Shown here piece by piece: positions 17,277-24,394 of a stretch of 64,000 nt of DNA. The stretch comes from an uncultured Eubacteriales bacterium (GTDB taxonomy: Bacteria > Bacillota > Clostridia > Oscillospirales > CAG-272). The number at the start of each line of letters is the position of its first letter. The first letter of the stretch is position 1. The DNA lies in NCBI GenBank assembly GCA_934432675.1, contig CAKRYT010000001.1:199458-263457 (forward strand), written 5' to 3'. Position numbers and translations under genes: made by a program. The notes below the pieces were generated by a model that saw only the letters and a program-made list of their open reading frames with translations, made no database searches and was not told the DNA's origin.

Positions 17277-17822
17277 TTACTGTTTTGCGAGGCGGATATC
17301 GCCGGCTTCCACGAAGACGGGTATGTCTCTCGTGCCGGTATATACAAGCAGGGTGATGTCCTTCTTGTCCTCGCTGATTTCCGTGATAGTACCCTCGTAT
17401 CCTTCAAAGATACCGGATACGACGGAAACCTTGTCGCCGACCTTGAAAGTGAACTCTTCCACGCGTGTTTCCACGTTGAACTGTGCCACTTCCTCGTCGG
17501 TGAGGGGAACGGGGCGCGACCCGGGACCGACAAATCCCGTGACACCGGTGATGTTACGCACCACATGCCAGGACTCGTCCGTCATCGTCATTTTTACGAG
17601 AACGTAAGCAGGGAAGAGTTTGACCTCGACATCCTTTTTCTCTCCCTTATCGTTGGTGACCGTCTCAATCATAGTCGGGATCTGGACATCATAGATAAGA
17701 TGTTGAAGATTACGGTTCTCAACGATTTTTTCGAGATACGCCTTTACTTTGTTTTCAAAACCCGCATAAGTGTGAATGACATACCACTTGGGACCTTGGT
17801 TCAGTTCATTAAAATCACTCAT
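17277..17822 (-). CDS. nusG: transcription termination/antitermination factor NusG
   Basis: 181 residues with the NusG N-terminal domain starting at WYVIHTYAGFENKVK (about residues 13-27) and a C-terminal KOW domain (VGDKVSVVSGIFEGYEG, about 128-144). It binds RNA polymerase and couples it to Rho or the ribosome. Located directly after secE with three bases between them, the conserved bacterial order. Confidence 0.98.
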   Translation of the reverse strand: MSDFNELNQGPKWYVIHTYAGFENKVKAYLEKIVENRNLQHLIYDVQIPTMIETVTNDKGEKKDVEVKLFPAYVLVKMTMTDESWHVVRNITGVTGFVGPGSRPVPLTDEEVAQFNVETRVEEFTFKVGDKVSVVSGIFEGYEGTITEISEDKKDITLLVYTGTRDIPVFVEAGDIRLAKQ

Positions 17823-17825
17823 GGG

Positions 17826-18128
17826 TTAGCCCACCAGTCCGGCGATGCCTTTGATAATTTCGCCGAATACCGTGTCGACCACCGCGATGGCAGCACTGAA
17901 TGCGACAACCGCGCAAACGACGAGTAACGTGTTTTTCTTGACATCCTTCCAGCTCATCCACGAGACTTTTTTCAGCTCGCTGATGTATTCTTTCCAGAAC
18001 TTCTTGATGCGACCGCCGAGTCTTACAAAAAAGTTCGGCTTCTTCGCTTTCGCTTTCTTCACAGCCTTGGCGGCGGAAGTATCCGCAGAGACAGCTGTCT
18101 CTTGGATTTCCTTTTCGTTTTCTGCCAT
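17826..18128 (-). CDS. secE: preprotein translocase subunit SecE
   Basis: 100 residues: a charged, Ala/Lys-rich N-terminal tail of about 45 residues, the SecE motif FWKEYISELKKVSWMSWKDV, and a single C-terminal membrane segment (about 68-88). It clamps the SecY channel. The order rpmG-secE-nusG supports the call. Confidence 0.96.
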   Translation of the reverse strand: MAENEKEIQETAVSADTSAAKAVKKAKAKKPNFFVRLGGRIKKFWKEYISELKKVSWMSWKDVKKNTLLVVCAVVAFSAAIAVVDTVFGEIIKGIAGLVG

Positions 18129-18141
18129 GTTGTTATCCTCC

Positions 18142-18291
18142 TTACTTTGTCTCTTTGTGCAAAGTGTGCTTCTTGCAGAAGCGGCAGTACTTGTTCATTT
18201 CAAGCCTGTCAGGATCATTCTTTTTGTTTTTGCTCGTGTCATAATTTCTGGCCTTGCATTCCGAGCACGCCAGCGTAATTTTGACTCTCAT
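18142..18291 (-). CDS. rpmG: 50S ribosomal protein L33
   Basis: A short gene of 49 residues, translated MRVKITLACSECKARNY onward. Zinc-binding pairs Cys9/Cys12 and Cys36/Cys39 mark the zinc-containing (C+) L33 form. AGGAGGTGCC precedes ATG 18291. First gene of the secE-nusG-rplK-rplA operon. Confidence 0.95.
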   Translation of the reverse strand: MRVKITLACSECKARNYDTSKNKKNDPDRLEMNKYCRFCKKHTLHKETK

Positions 18292-18393
18292 ATCGGCACC
18301 TCCTAATAGATTCGGGTATGACCCGTGAATACCTCCCTCGTCGTCGGGGCATCCGTCCCAAACATGAAAAAAGCCTCCAACAGAGGTAAGTGT

Positions 18394-18422
18394 ATTCTAG
18401 CACAACGCCGATGGCTTGTCAA
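18394..18422 (-). promoter_or_regulatory. promoter of the rpmG-secE-nusG-rplK-rplA operon
   Basis: On the minus strand TTGACA (18417-18422), a 17-bp spacer and TAGAAT (18394-18399), close to consensus. Transcription should start near 18387, directly before a small hairpin CCTCTGTTGGAGG (18374-18386) followed by a run of T, which may be a structured or attenuating leader. Confidence 0.82.
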
Positions 18423-18526
18423 GTATTTCAGTCATATTTATATATTAAAAATCAAAAAAGTCACTCTGGTGGGTGATTTTGTATCTCCGTAACAGGAAAA
18501 TTTGCAAATCAGAAACCCGTCCGCAC

Positions 18527-18555
18527 TTGCCAAAGGGCGTTTTTCGGTATATAAT
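18527..18555 (+). promoter_or_regulatory. promoter of the amidohydrolase gene
   Basis: TTGCCA (18527-18532), 17-bp spacer, consensus TATAAT (18550-18555), 27 bases before the start codon. Confidence 0.75.
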
Positions 18556-18582
18556 GCACAAAAAACAATAGGGGAACAGCAT

Positions 18583-19872
18583 ATGAAAAGCGAAAACAAG
18601 ATCGTCCTCTGGGGCGTAACGGTCCTCGACGGTAAAAAAGACATGGAGCCGCAACGGAATCGTGCGGTCTACATAAAAGACGGGAAAATTGAGAAAATCA
18701 CGGCGGCGGACAGCCCCGATAAAGGCTATAAGGTCATCGACCTTACCGGGCAGTTTCTGTTACCCGGACTTATCAACCTGCATGTACATCTGCCGGCATC
18801 CGGCAAGCCGCGAAAAAAGGCGAGTGATCCAAAAAAACTGGTGAAACTGATTACGGCAAACCGACTGACGAGAAAACTCGGGCTGAGAATCTGTGAAAAA
18901 TATGCCCGGACAGAGCTGATGAGCGGCGTGACAACCATACGAACGGTCGGCGGCGTTGCGAATTTTGATTCGTTGTTGAGGGATCGGATTGCGAACGGTC
19001 TCGTATCCGGGCCGCGTATTCTGGCTTCCGATATGGCGATTTCTGTCCCCGGTGGGCACATGGCAGGATCGCTTGCCTGGGAGGCGACTTCCGCACAGGA
19101 GGCGGTGGCCTTGGTGGATCGTATCGCGGAAGGGAAACCGGACCTTTTGAAACTGATGATTACCGGCGGTGTGTTGGATGCGGAAGTTGTGGGAGAGCCT
19201 GGCGTTCTGCGTATGCCGCCGGAATATGTTAAGGCGGCGTGTGACAAGGCACATGCTCTCGGGCTGCAAGTCGCCGCGCACGTGGAAAGCCCCGAGGGGG
19301 TCATTGTGGCACTCAAAAACGGGGTCGACTCGATTGAGCACGGGGCGCAGCCGAATGATGAGATGATGCGTCTGTTCAGAGAAAGAGGTGCCTTCCAGGT
19401 TTCGACGATTTCCCCCGCCTTGCCATATGCACTTTTCGATCGTTCGGTTTCGCATGCGACGGAGGAACAGCAGATCAACGGCAAAGTGGTTTTTGAGGGG
19501 ATTATCGCACTCGCGAAAGAATGCCTTGCCGAGGGGATCCCGGTGGGGCTCGGTACAGATACCGGGTGCCCCTATATAACGCATTACGATATGTGGCGAG
19601 AACTTTGCTACTTTGTCAAATATTGCGGCGTTACCACCTCCTTTGCTCTGTACTCCGCCACCCTCCGAAACGCCGAACTCGTCGGGATTGACAACGTCAC
19701 CGGCTCGGTGGAGGCGGGGAAAGACGCGGACCTCATCGTTTGCCGCTCCAACCCGCTCACGGACTTGTCGGCTCTGCGTCAATTGACAGTGGTTGTGCGA
19801 GGAGGGAAGGTGATTCGTCCTCACCTCAAAAAAATGAAACGGGTCGAAACGGAACTGGATAAATTTTTATAA
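18583..19872 (+). CDS. metal-dependent amidohydrolase (imidazolonepropionase/prolidase-like)
   Basis: A 429-residue amidohydrolase-superfamily enzyme. Metal ligands follow the superfamily order: HVH at residues 67-69 in INLHVHLP, KLMITGG with the candidate metal-bridging Lys, AAHVESP, SIEHGA and GTDTG. The C-terminal DADLIVCRSNPL completes the composite beta-sandwich. Such proteins hydrolyse cyclic amides or Xaa-Pro dipeptides; the substrate cannot be told. No signal peptide. ATG 18583 is chosen over a start 27 codons upstream, since the promoter -10 lies inside that upstream stretch. Monocistronic. Confidence 0.9.
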   Translation: MKSENKIVLWGVTVLDGKKDMEPQRNRAVYIKDGKIEKITAADSPDKGYKVIDLTGQFLLPGLINLHVHLPASGKPRKKASDPKKLVKLITANRLTRKLGLRICEKYARTELMSGVTTIRTVGGVANFDSLLRDRIANGLVSGPRILASDMAISVPGGHMAGSLAWEATSAQEAVALVDRIAEGKPDLLKLMITGGVLDAEVVGEPGVLRMPPEYVKAACDKAHALGLQVAAHVESPEGVIVALKNGVDSIEHGAQPNDEMMRLFRERGAFQVSTISPALPYALFDRSVSHATEEQQINGKVVFEGIIALAKECLAEGIPVGLGTDTGCPYITHYDMWRELCYFVKYCGVTTSFALYSATLRNAELVGIDNVTGSVEAGKDADLIVCRSNPLTDLSALRQLTVVVRGGKVIRPHLKKMKRVETELDKFL

Positions 19873-19908
19873 AAATGAGTGACCCGCCCCCGCAAAAAAA
19901 ACATTGGT

Positions 19909-19972
19909 AAAGAAAACGCCGGACAAAACCACAAGGGCTTTATCCGGCGTTTTGGCGGAAGCGGTGGGATTC
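19909..19972. repeat. 64-bp direct repeat, copy A (tRNA-Ser 3' end plus terminator)
   Basis: Matches 20072-20135 with a single mismatch (A/G). It contains a terminator hairpin AACGCCGGA / TCCGGCGTT followed by the last 20 bases of the minus-strand tRNA-Ser gene. The copies are 163 bp apart. Confidence 0.93.
19953..19972 (-). pseudogene. 3' fragment of tRNA-Ser
   Basis: On the minus strand these 20 bases equal the T-stem 3' side, acceptor strand, discriminator and CCA of the intact tRNA-Ser 163 bp away. The rest of the tRNA is absent here, so this is a remnant made by duplication. Confidence 0.85.
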
Positions 19973-20048
19973 CTTCTCGCGCGAACTGCGCGCTCGGTCT
20001 TCCACGGTCGCGACCGTCCACCGGAAGGTCGCTCTGCGCCGTTTCCCC

Positions 20049-20071
20049 TTCGAATCCCACTGCACCCTCCA
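20049..20071 (+). pseudogene. tRNA 3'-end-like fragment on the opposite strand
   Basis: Reads TTCGAAT (T-loop) CCCAC (T-stem side) TGCACCC (acceptor side) T CCA, ending exactly where repeat copy B begins. No matching 5' half is found upstream, so it is a remnant at best, facing the tRNA-Ser gene across the terminator hairpin. Confidence 0.5.
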
Positions 20072-20135
20072 AAAGAAAACGCCGGGCAAAACCACAAGGG
20101 CTTTATCCGGCGTTTTGGCGGAAGCGGTGGGATTC
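20072..20135. repeat. 64-bp direct repeat, copy B (intact tRNA-Ser side)
   Basis: Second copy of the 19909-19972 repeat. Its hairpin is the natural terminator of the tRNA-Ser gene, whose 3' end forms bases 20116-20135. Confidence 0.93.
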
Positions 20136-20204
20136 GAACCCACGAGCCCGTGAAGGCTACCTGATTTCGAGTCAGGCCCGTTATGACCACTTCGATACGC
20201 TTCC
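20116..20204 (-). tRNA. tRNA-Ser (anticodon CGA)
   Basis: Reverse-strand sequence starts GGAAGCG and ends CGCTTCC-G-CCA, so CCA is encoded. Anticodon arm CCTGA-CTCGAAA-TCAGG gives CGA (reads UCG). A long variable arm (GCC...GGGC) and T-arm GTGGG-TTCGAAT-CCCAC confirm the serine type. 89 bases including CCA. Confidence 0.95.
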
Positions 20205-20280
20205 GATTGAACGGAACAGTGTGTATTTTACCACATCTCACGAGCAAAAGCAAGAGTTTTTTGCAGTTTTTTTAACGGGG

Positions 20281-20309
20281 TTGCAAATCCGCGGTGCCTA
20301 TGGTAGAAT
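20281..20309 (+). promoter_or_regulatory. promoter of the dCMP deaminase gene
   Basis: TTGCAA (20281-20286), 17-bp spacer, TAGAAT (20304-20309). Confidence 0.72.
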
Positions 20310-20335
20310 GAAAAAAACAAAGGATGTGTATTCGT

Positions 20336-20824
20336 ATGAAACGGCAAGGATATATCACTTGGGATGAATATTTTATGGGGGTAGCCGTCCTGACGGCGCA
20401 ACGCTCCAAAGACCCGAACACACAGGTGGGCTGCTGCATCGTGGATAAGGAGCAACGGATTCTCTCGACCGGTTATAACGGGTTGCCCTGGGGGTGCTCC
20501 GACGATGAGTACCCGTGGGAACGGGAGGGGACAGACACCAATGCAACTAAATATCCCTTTGTCGTGCATGCGGAACTGAATGCTATTTTGAATGCACGCG
20601 GTAAAAACCTAACCGGCGCAAAACTGTATGTGGCACTTTTCCCGTGTAACGAATGTGCAAAGGCTATCATACAGTCGGGGATTTCCGAGATTGTCTATTT
20701 GTCGGACAAATACGCAACGACCCCTGCGACCCTGGCATCACGCAGAATGCTCGCCTCTGCCGGTGTTAAATTGACACAATTCGCCGGCAGAACGGACAGT
20801 ATCGTCCTTGATTTCAAAGCGTAA
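20336..20824 (+). CDS. comEB: deoxycytidylate (dCMP) deaminase, ComEB type
   Basis: A 162-residue zinc deaminase converting dCMP to dUMP for thymidylate synthesis. Zinc and catalytic residues: HAE at 78-80 and PCNEC with Cys104 and Cys107. The loop SDDEYPWEREG before HAE is typical of the dCMP deaminase subgroup. An in-frame ATG at 20324 touches the AGG, so ATG 20336 at normal distance from AAAGGA is preferred. Single-gene unit with promoter and terminator. Confidence 0.93.
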   Translation: MKRQGYITWDEYFMGVAVLTAQRSKDPNTQVGCCIVDKEQRILSTGYNGLPWGCSDDEYPWEREGTDTNATKYPFVVHAELNAILNARGKNLTGAKLYVALFPCNECAKAIIQSGISEIVYLSDKYATTPATLASRRMLASAGVKLTQFAGRTDSIVLDFKA

Positions 20825-20845
20825 AAAGCGGCAATGCCGCTTTTT
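20823..20845 (+). terminator. intrinsic terminator after dCMP deaminase
   Basis: Stem AAAAAGCGGC / GCCGCTTTTT with loop AAT, starting inside the stop codon. Confidence 0.88.
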
Positions 20846-20866
20846 TGCGTTAGGGTGCGTAAAAAC

Positions 20867-20894
20867 TTGACTTTTTGACAAAAGAAGATATAAT
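20867..20894 (+). promoter_or_regulatory. promoter of the CobW pair
   Basis: TTGACT (20867-20872), 16-bp spacer, TATAAT (20889-20894). No Zur-like dyad is evident around it. Confidence 0.7.
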
Positions 20895-20924
20895 GTAGTG
20901 TTGAAATAACAGGAGGCGATATCC

Positions 20925-22058
20925 ATGACCAAAATCGATATTATTTCCGGGTTTCTCGGAGCCGGAAAAACGACGCTCATTAAAAAACTCATACGCGAAG
21001 CTTACACCGGAGAAAAGGTCGTTTTAATTGAAAACGAATTCGGCGAAATCGGAATTGACGGTGGTTTTCTGAAAGATGCTGGAGTTCAGATCAACGAGTT
21101 GAACTCTGGTTGCATTTGTTGCTCTCTCGTCGGGGACTTTCGCGCTGCCCTCAGTAAAGTGATTGCCGAGATGCAACCGGATCGTATCGTTATCGAGCCG
21201 TCCGGGGTAGGCAAACTTTCCGATGTGATTCGCGCAGTGCAGGGAGCCTCTGCGGACGGTGCGGTCCTGAATGGATTTACGACCGTAGCGGATGTAAACA
21301 AATGTAAAATGTATATCAAGAATTTCGGTGAGTTTTATAACGATCAGGTAAGAAATGCAGGCTGCATCGTACTCAGTCACACAGGGCATGCAAGCGACGC
21401 AAAAATCGCAGAATGTGTTGCATTGTTGCGCGAGCAGAATCCCGGAGCCGTAATTGTCACGACCGACTGGGATGCACTTTCCGGCGCGGATCTTCTGGAA
21501 GCGATGGAGCGAAAGGATACGTTGCAAGCAGAACTGGAACGGCTGGCGGCAGAAGCACATCATGACGAAGATGCACACGAACATCACCACCATCATCATG
21601 ACCATGATGAGGAGGAAACGGAAGATCACCATCATCACGACGGTGAATGCTGTTGTGGTCATCACCATGACGACGATGACGATGAGCATGAGCATCACCA
21701 TCATGACGAGGATGATGACGATGCTTGTGATTGTGGCTGCGGCGGACATCACCACCACCATCATCACGATGCAGACGAGGTGTTTACAAGTTTCGGGCAG
21801 GAAACCACTAAAAAATTCACCGAGGAAGAAATACGCAATATTTGCAATTTGTTCGACGAGGATTCCGCAGCTTACGGTATGATCCTCAGAGCGAAGGGGA
21901 TTGTGGAAGGTACCGACGGCAGGTGGATCCATTTTGACTATGTCCCGGGCGAGTGTGACGTTCGTCACGGCAGCGCGGGTATTATCGGACGCCTCTGCGT
22001 CATCGGCTCTAACCTGAATGAGCCGGCACTGTCCGGGTTGTTCTTTACGAAGGAGTAA
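20925..22058 (+). CDS. CobW/G3E-family metallochaperone GTPase with a histidine-rich segment
   Basis: A 377-residue G3E GTPase. Walker A GFLGAGKT at residues 9-16 and the hallmark CICC metal motif at 63-66 place it with CobW/YjiA/ZNG1-type zinc chaperones. About residues 211-284 form a dense His/Asp/Cys block with several runs of four to seven histidines and CCC and CDCGCG clusters, evidently a metal store or sensor. The CobW C-terminal domain follows (about 290-377). Paired with a second GTPase three bases downstream. Zinc is the likely metal, but nickel or cobalt cannot be excluded. Confidence 0.92.
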   Translation: MTKIDIISGFLGAGKTTLIKKLIREAYTGEKVVLIENEFGEIGIDGGFLKDAGVQINELNSGCICCSLVGDFRAALSKVIAEMQPDRIVIEPSGVGKLSDVIRAVQGASADGAVLNGFTTVADVNKCKMYIKNFGEFYNDQVRNAGCIVLSHTGHASDAKIAECVALLREQNPGAVIVTTDWDALSGADLLEAMERKDTLQAELERLAAEAHHDEDAHEHHHHHHDHDEEETEDHHHHDGECCCGHHHDDDDDEHEHHHHDEDDDDACDCGCGGHHHHHHHDADEVFTSFGQETTKKFTEEEIRNICNLFDEDSAAYGMILRAKGIVEGTDGRWIHFDYVPGECDVRHGSAGIIGRLCVIGSNLNEPALSGLFFTKE

Positions 22059-22061
22059 TCC

Positions 22062-23009
22062 ATGGAGATACCGGTTTATTTGTTCACCGGCTTTTTGGAA
22101 GCAGGGAAGACAACGATTATACAGGACTCCCTGTCCGACGGCTCTTTTAATTGCGGTGAGCGTTGGCTTGTTATCCTTTGCGAGGAGGGCGAGGTAGAAC
22201 TCGATCTCACAAAAATGGCGCATGGTGCCGATAAAGTGTCGCTTGTGACTTTCGACGAGGAGCAACTTCTGACGGCAGATCGGCTTTCGGCGGCACAAAA
22301 ACGTGCAAAAGCCGATCGCGTTATCATCGAGTATAACGGAATGTGGAACATTCAAACGGTCTATGATAATCTGCCAGAGGGCTGGTATATCGGAGAGGAA
22401 CTCTGTCTGATCGATTCTACGACGGCACTTGCTTACAACGCGAATATGCGACAGCAGATGTATGACAAACTGCAAAGCCCGGCAATGGTTATTTTTAACC
22501 GTGTCGTGAAGGATGCTGACGTAACGCCCTTCCACAAACTGGTTCGCGGCGTCAATCGTCGTGCGCAGATCGGGTACGAATATGTGGATGGTAGTTTCGT
22601 GCCGGATGAAATCGAAGACCCTCTACCGTTTGATATCAATGCGCCGATCATTACAATCGCGGATACCGATTATGCAATCTGGTATAGCAATATGGCAGAG
22701 AATACCGATCGATATGACGGGAAAACCGTACGGTTTTTGGGCGTGATTGCCCGCGACCCCGCTATGAAGAACGATACCTTTGCTGTGGGGAGAGAGATTA
22801 TGACCTGCTGTGCAGCGGATACGGCATATCGCCCTCTCATTGCAAAGTACGCGAAAGCAGGCACTTGTAAGAGCGGTTCATGGGTCTTGGTGACGGGGAA
22901 AATCAAGATCGAGGAATGTCCCTATTATTCCGGGACTGGTCCCGTTTTGTACGTGACGGATGTCGCGGCGGCGTCAAAGCCCGCAGAGACCGTTACCACG
23001 TTTTATTGA
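22062..23009 (+). CDS. CobW-like GTPase fused to a DUF1980/TIGR03943-like domain
   Basis: A 315-residue protein whose N-terminal half is a G3E GTPase (Walker A GFLEAGKT at 10-17) lacking the CxCC metal motif of its neighbour. The C-terminal part from about residue 195 (YDGKTVRFLGVI, MTCCAADTAYRP, WVLVTGKI) resembles the conserved C-terminal domain of the YcgQ/TIGR03943 family, which partners a metal-associated permease in other Firmicutes. So it looks like a fusion of GTPase and that OB-like domain. It probably works with the His-rich GTPase just upstream in metal allocation. Fusion boundary and partner are inference. Confidence 0.8.
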   Translation: MEIPVYLFTGFLEAGKTTIIQDSLSDGSFNCGERWLVILCEEGEVELDLTKMAHGADKVSLVTFDEEQLLTADRLSAAQKRAKADRVIIEYNGMWNIQTVYDNLPEGWYIGEELCLIDSTTALAYNANMRQQMYDKLQSPAMVIFNRVVKDADVTPFHKLVRGVNRRAQIGYEYVDGSFVPDEIEDPLPFDINAPIITIADTDYAIWYSNMAENTDRYDGKTVRFLGVIARDPAMKNDTFAVGREIMTCCAADTAYRPLIAKYAKAGTCKSGSWVLVTGKIKIEECPYYSGTGPVLYVTDVAAASKPAETVTTFY

Positions 23010-23020
23010 TCCTCTTAGTA

Positions 23021-23053
23021 TAAATAGCACCGCCTATCCAGCGGTGCTATTTA
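23021..23053 (+). terminator. terminator after the CobW pair
   Basis: Stem TAAATAGCACCGC / GCGGTGCTATTTA with a seven-base loop; poor T-tract. Confidence 0.72.
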
Positions 23054-23062
23054 TGTCCCGGG

Positions 23063-23093
23063 AAAGAACAGGCACCCGGAAAGGAGTGCCTGT
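23063..23093. repeat. 31-bp direct repeat, copy A (tRNA-Gly terminator duplicate)
   Basis: Identical to 23232-23262, 169 bp away. It contains the hairpin GGCAC...GTGCC of the tRNA-Gly terminator. Between the copies is a GC-rich stretch with no gene, which together with the tRNA genes accounts for the long gap between the CobW pair and rsmA. Confidence 0.92.
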
Positions 23094-23231
23094 CGGGTAG
23101 AAAACCGAGACGGGTATTTGCCGGAGGCAATATGGCATGGCTTGCCGTCGGTCGGCGAGCCACCGCCGTCTGCGCGTGCCATGCGACCCCGCGCCGCACT
23201 TTGCGCGACGGTTTCGCCCGCTCCGCTCCAA

Positions 23232-23262
23232 AAAGAACAGGCACCCGGAAAGGAGTGCCTGT
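23232..23262. repeat. 31-bp direct repeat, copy B
   Basis: Second copy, forming with the flanking AAAAAGAACA / TGTTCTTTTT bases the complete tRNA-Gly terminator stem. As at tRNA-Ser, the left flank ends in a CTCCA stretch that resembles a tRNA 3' end on the plus strand. Confidence 0.92.
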
Positions 23263-23268
23263 TCTTTT

Positions 23269-23342
23269 TGGAGCAGATGACGGGAATCGAACCCGCGTAG
23301 TCAGCTTGGGAAGCTGATATTCTACCATTGAACTACATCTGC
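23269..23342 (-). tRNA. tRNA-Gly (anticodon CCC)
   Basis: Reverse strand GCAGATG...CATCTGC-T-CCA with encoded CCA, 74 bases. Anticodon arm TCAGC-TTCCCAA-GCTGA gives CCC; T-arm GCGGG-TTCGATT-CCCGT. D-arm GTTC AATGGT AGAAT is normal for glycine. Confidence 0.95.
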
Positions 23343-23347
23343 ATCTA

Positions 23348-23376
23348 TTGAATTCTTGTGAAAAGTACGATATAAT
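23348..23376 (+). promoter_or_regulatory. plus-strand promoter between two tRNA genes, probably for rsmA
   Basis: TTGAAT (23348-23353), 17-bp spacer, consensus TATAAT (23371-23376). Transcription would start near 23383 and run antisense through the whole tRNA-Thr gene before reaching rsmA. Confidence 0.65.
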
Positions 23377-23385
23377 AGAGAAGCG

Positions 23386-23460
23386 TGGAGCTAGTGGTGA
23401 GATTCGAACTCACGACCTGCTGATTACGAATCAGCTGCACTACCCCTGTGCTACACTAGC
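23386..23460 (-). tRNA. tRNA-Thr (anticodon CGT)
   Basis: Reverse strand GCTAGTG...CACTAGC-T-CCA with encoded CCA, 75 bases. Anticodon arm GCTGA-TTCGTAA-TCAGC gives CGT; T-arm GTGAG-TTCGAAT-CTCAC. Upstream of tRNA-Gly in the same transcript. Confidence 0.95.
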
Positions 23461-23478
23461 ATCTCTTCACGCTCCTGT

Positions 23479-23507
23479 ATTCTATCAAAATAATCTGCAA
23501 TTGTCAA
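23479..23507 (-). promoter_or_regulatory. promoter of the tRNA-Thr/tRNA-Gly unit
   Basis: Minus strand TTGACA (23502-23507), 17-bp spacer, TAGAAT (23479-23484), 18 bases before the tRNA 5' end. Confidence 0.82.
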
Positions 23508-23524
23508 GAGGATTTTCAACTTTT

Positions 23525-24394
23525 ATGAATTTATGTAACCCCGGTGTGATACGAGAATTGATGGCGCGGGCGGGAATCCGGTTCCGCCGTGATTACGGGC
23601 AGAATTTTCTGACAGATGTTACAGTGCCGGAACGCATCGCCGAGGCTTGTTCGGAGCGGGAAGACACGGTCGTGATTGAAGTCGGGCCCGGTGTCGGATG
23701 CCTGACGCGGGAGTTAGCAAAACGCTATGAACGGGTAATTGCTATTGAGATTGATCGTGGACTGATTCCGGTACTCAAAGAAACGATGGCCGAATATAAA
23801 AATGTCCTAGTGATCAATGCAGACGTGATGAAAGTGAATTTGTCGGAGTTGCTTGCCGAGCAGGGGATTGATCCGCAAAGGACACCGGTCTCCGTCTGCG
23901 CCAATCTGCCTTACTACATAACGACGCCGATACTCATGCGCCTGCTTGAATCGGCTGTGCCATTTCGCTCTATCACCGTGATGGTCCAGAAGGAGGTGGC
24001 CGACCGGCTGACAGCACGCCCCGGTACCGCCGATTATGGTGCCATTACGGCTGTGCTCGGGTACTATGGCGTCACCGAAAAACTGTTTTCGGTGCCCCGG
24101 TCCGTCTTTATGCCACAACCGAACGTTGACAGTGCCGTCGTGAGGATCGGACTATATGCGGAGTCGCCCTACCAGGTACTCGACCGGCAATTCCTCTTCC
24201 GGGTCATCCACGGGGCCTTTGAAATGCGACGCAAAACTTTGCTTAACGCGCTACATGCGAAATGCCCCGAGTATACCAAAGAACAGATTACGCGGGTGCT
24301 CTCGGATATGGGGAAACCGGAGGATATACGGGGCGAGAGACTGTCTACCGCCGATTTCATTTCACTTGCAAACGGGCTTTTACGGTTACAATAA
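23525..24394 (+). CDS. rsmA: 16S rRNA (A1518/A1519) dimethyltransferase
   Basis: KsgA-type enzyme of 289 residues that dimethylates the two adenines of the 3' terminal loop of 16S rRNA. It has DYGQNFLTD near residue 23-31, the SAM motif VIEVGPGVGCLT and the catalytic NLPYYITTP. The longer open frame upstream runs antisense through the tRNA-Thr gene and is not coding; ATG 23525 with AGAGGA about 14 bases upstream is used. Confidence 0.95.
   Translation: MNLCNPGVIRELMARAGIRFRRDYGQNFLTDVTVPERIAEACSEREDTVVIEVGPGVGCLTRELAKRYERVIAIEIDRGLIPVLKETMAEYKNVLVINADVMKVNLSELLAEQGIDPQRTPVSVCANLPYYITTPILMRLLESAVPFRSITVMVQKEVADRLTARPGTADYGAITAVLGYYGVTEKLFSVPRSVFMPQPNVDSAVVRIGLYAESPYQVLDRQFLFRVIHGAFEMRRKTLLNALHAKCPEYTKEQITRVLSDMGKPEDIRGERLSTADFISLANGLLRLQ

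Noticed and set aside
19867..20253. Short open frames with TASAKTPDKAL-like repeats around tRNA-Ser
   Set aside because: They are translations of the tRNA and the duplicated terminator, a well-known source of spurious proteins.
21559..21775. Repetitive CAT/CAC tracts taken as a possible microsatellite
   Set aside because: They code for the histidine runs of the CobW protein and are in frame, with Asp, Glu and Cys between them.
21024..22535. A 503-codon open frame on the minus strand, opposite the CobW genes
   Set aside because: It is the antisense of the His/Asp-rich region; the plus-strand proteins have clear family motifs, promoter and ribosome binding sites.
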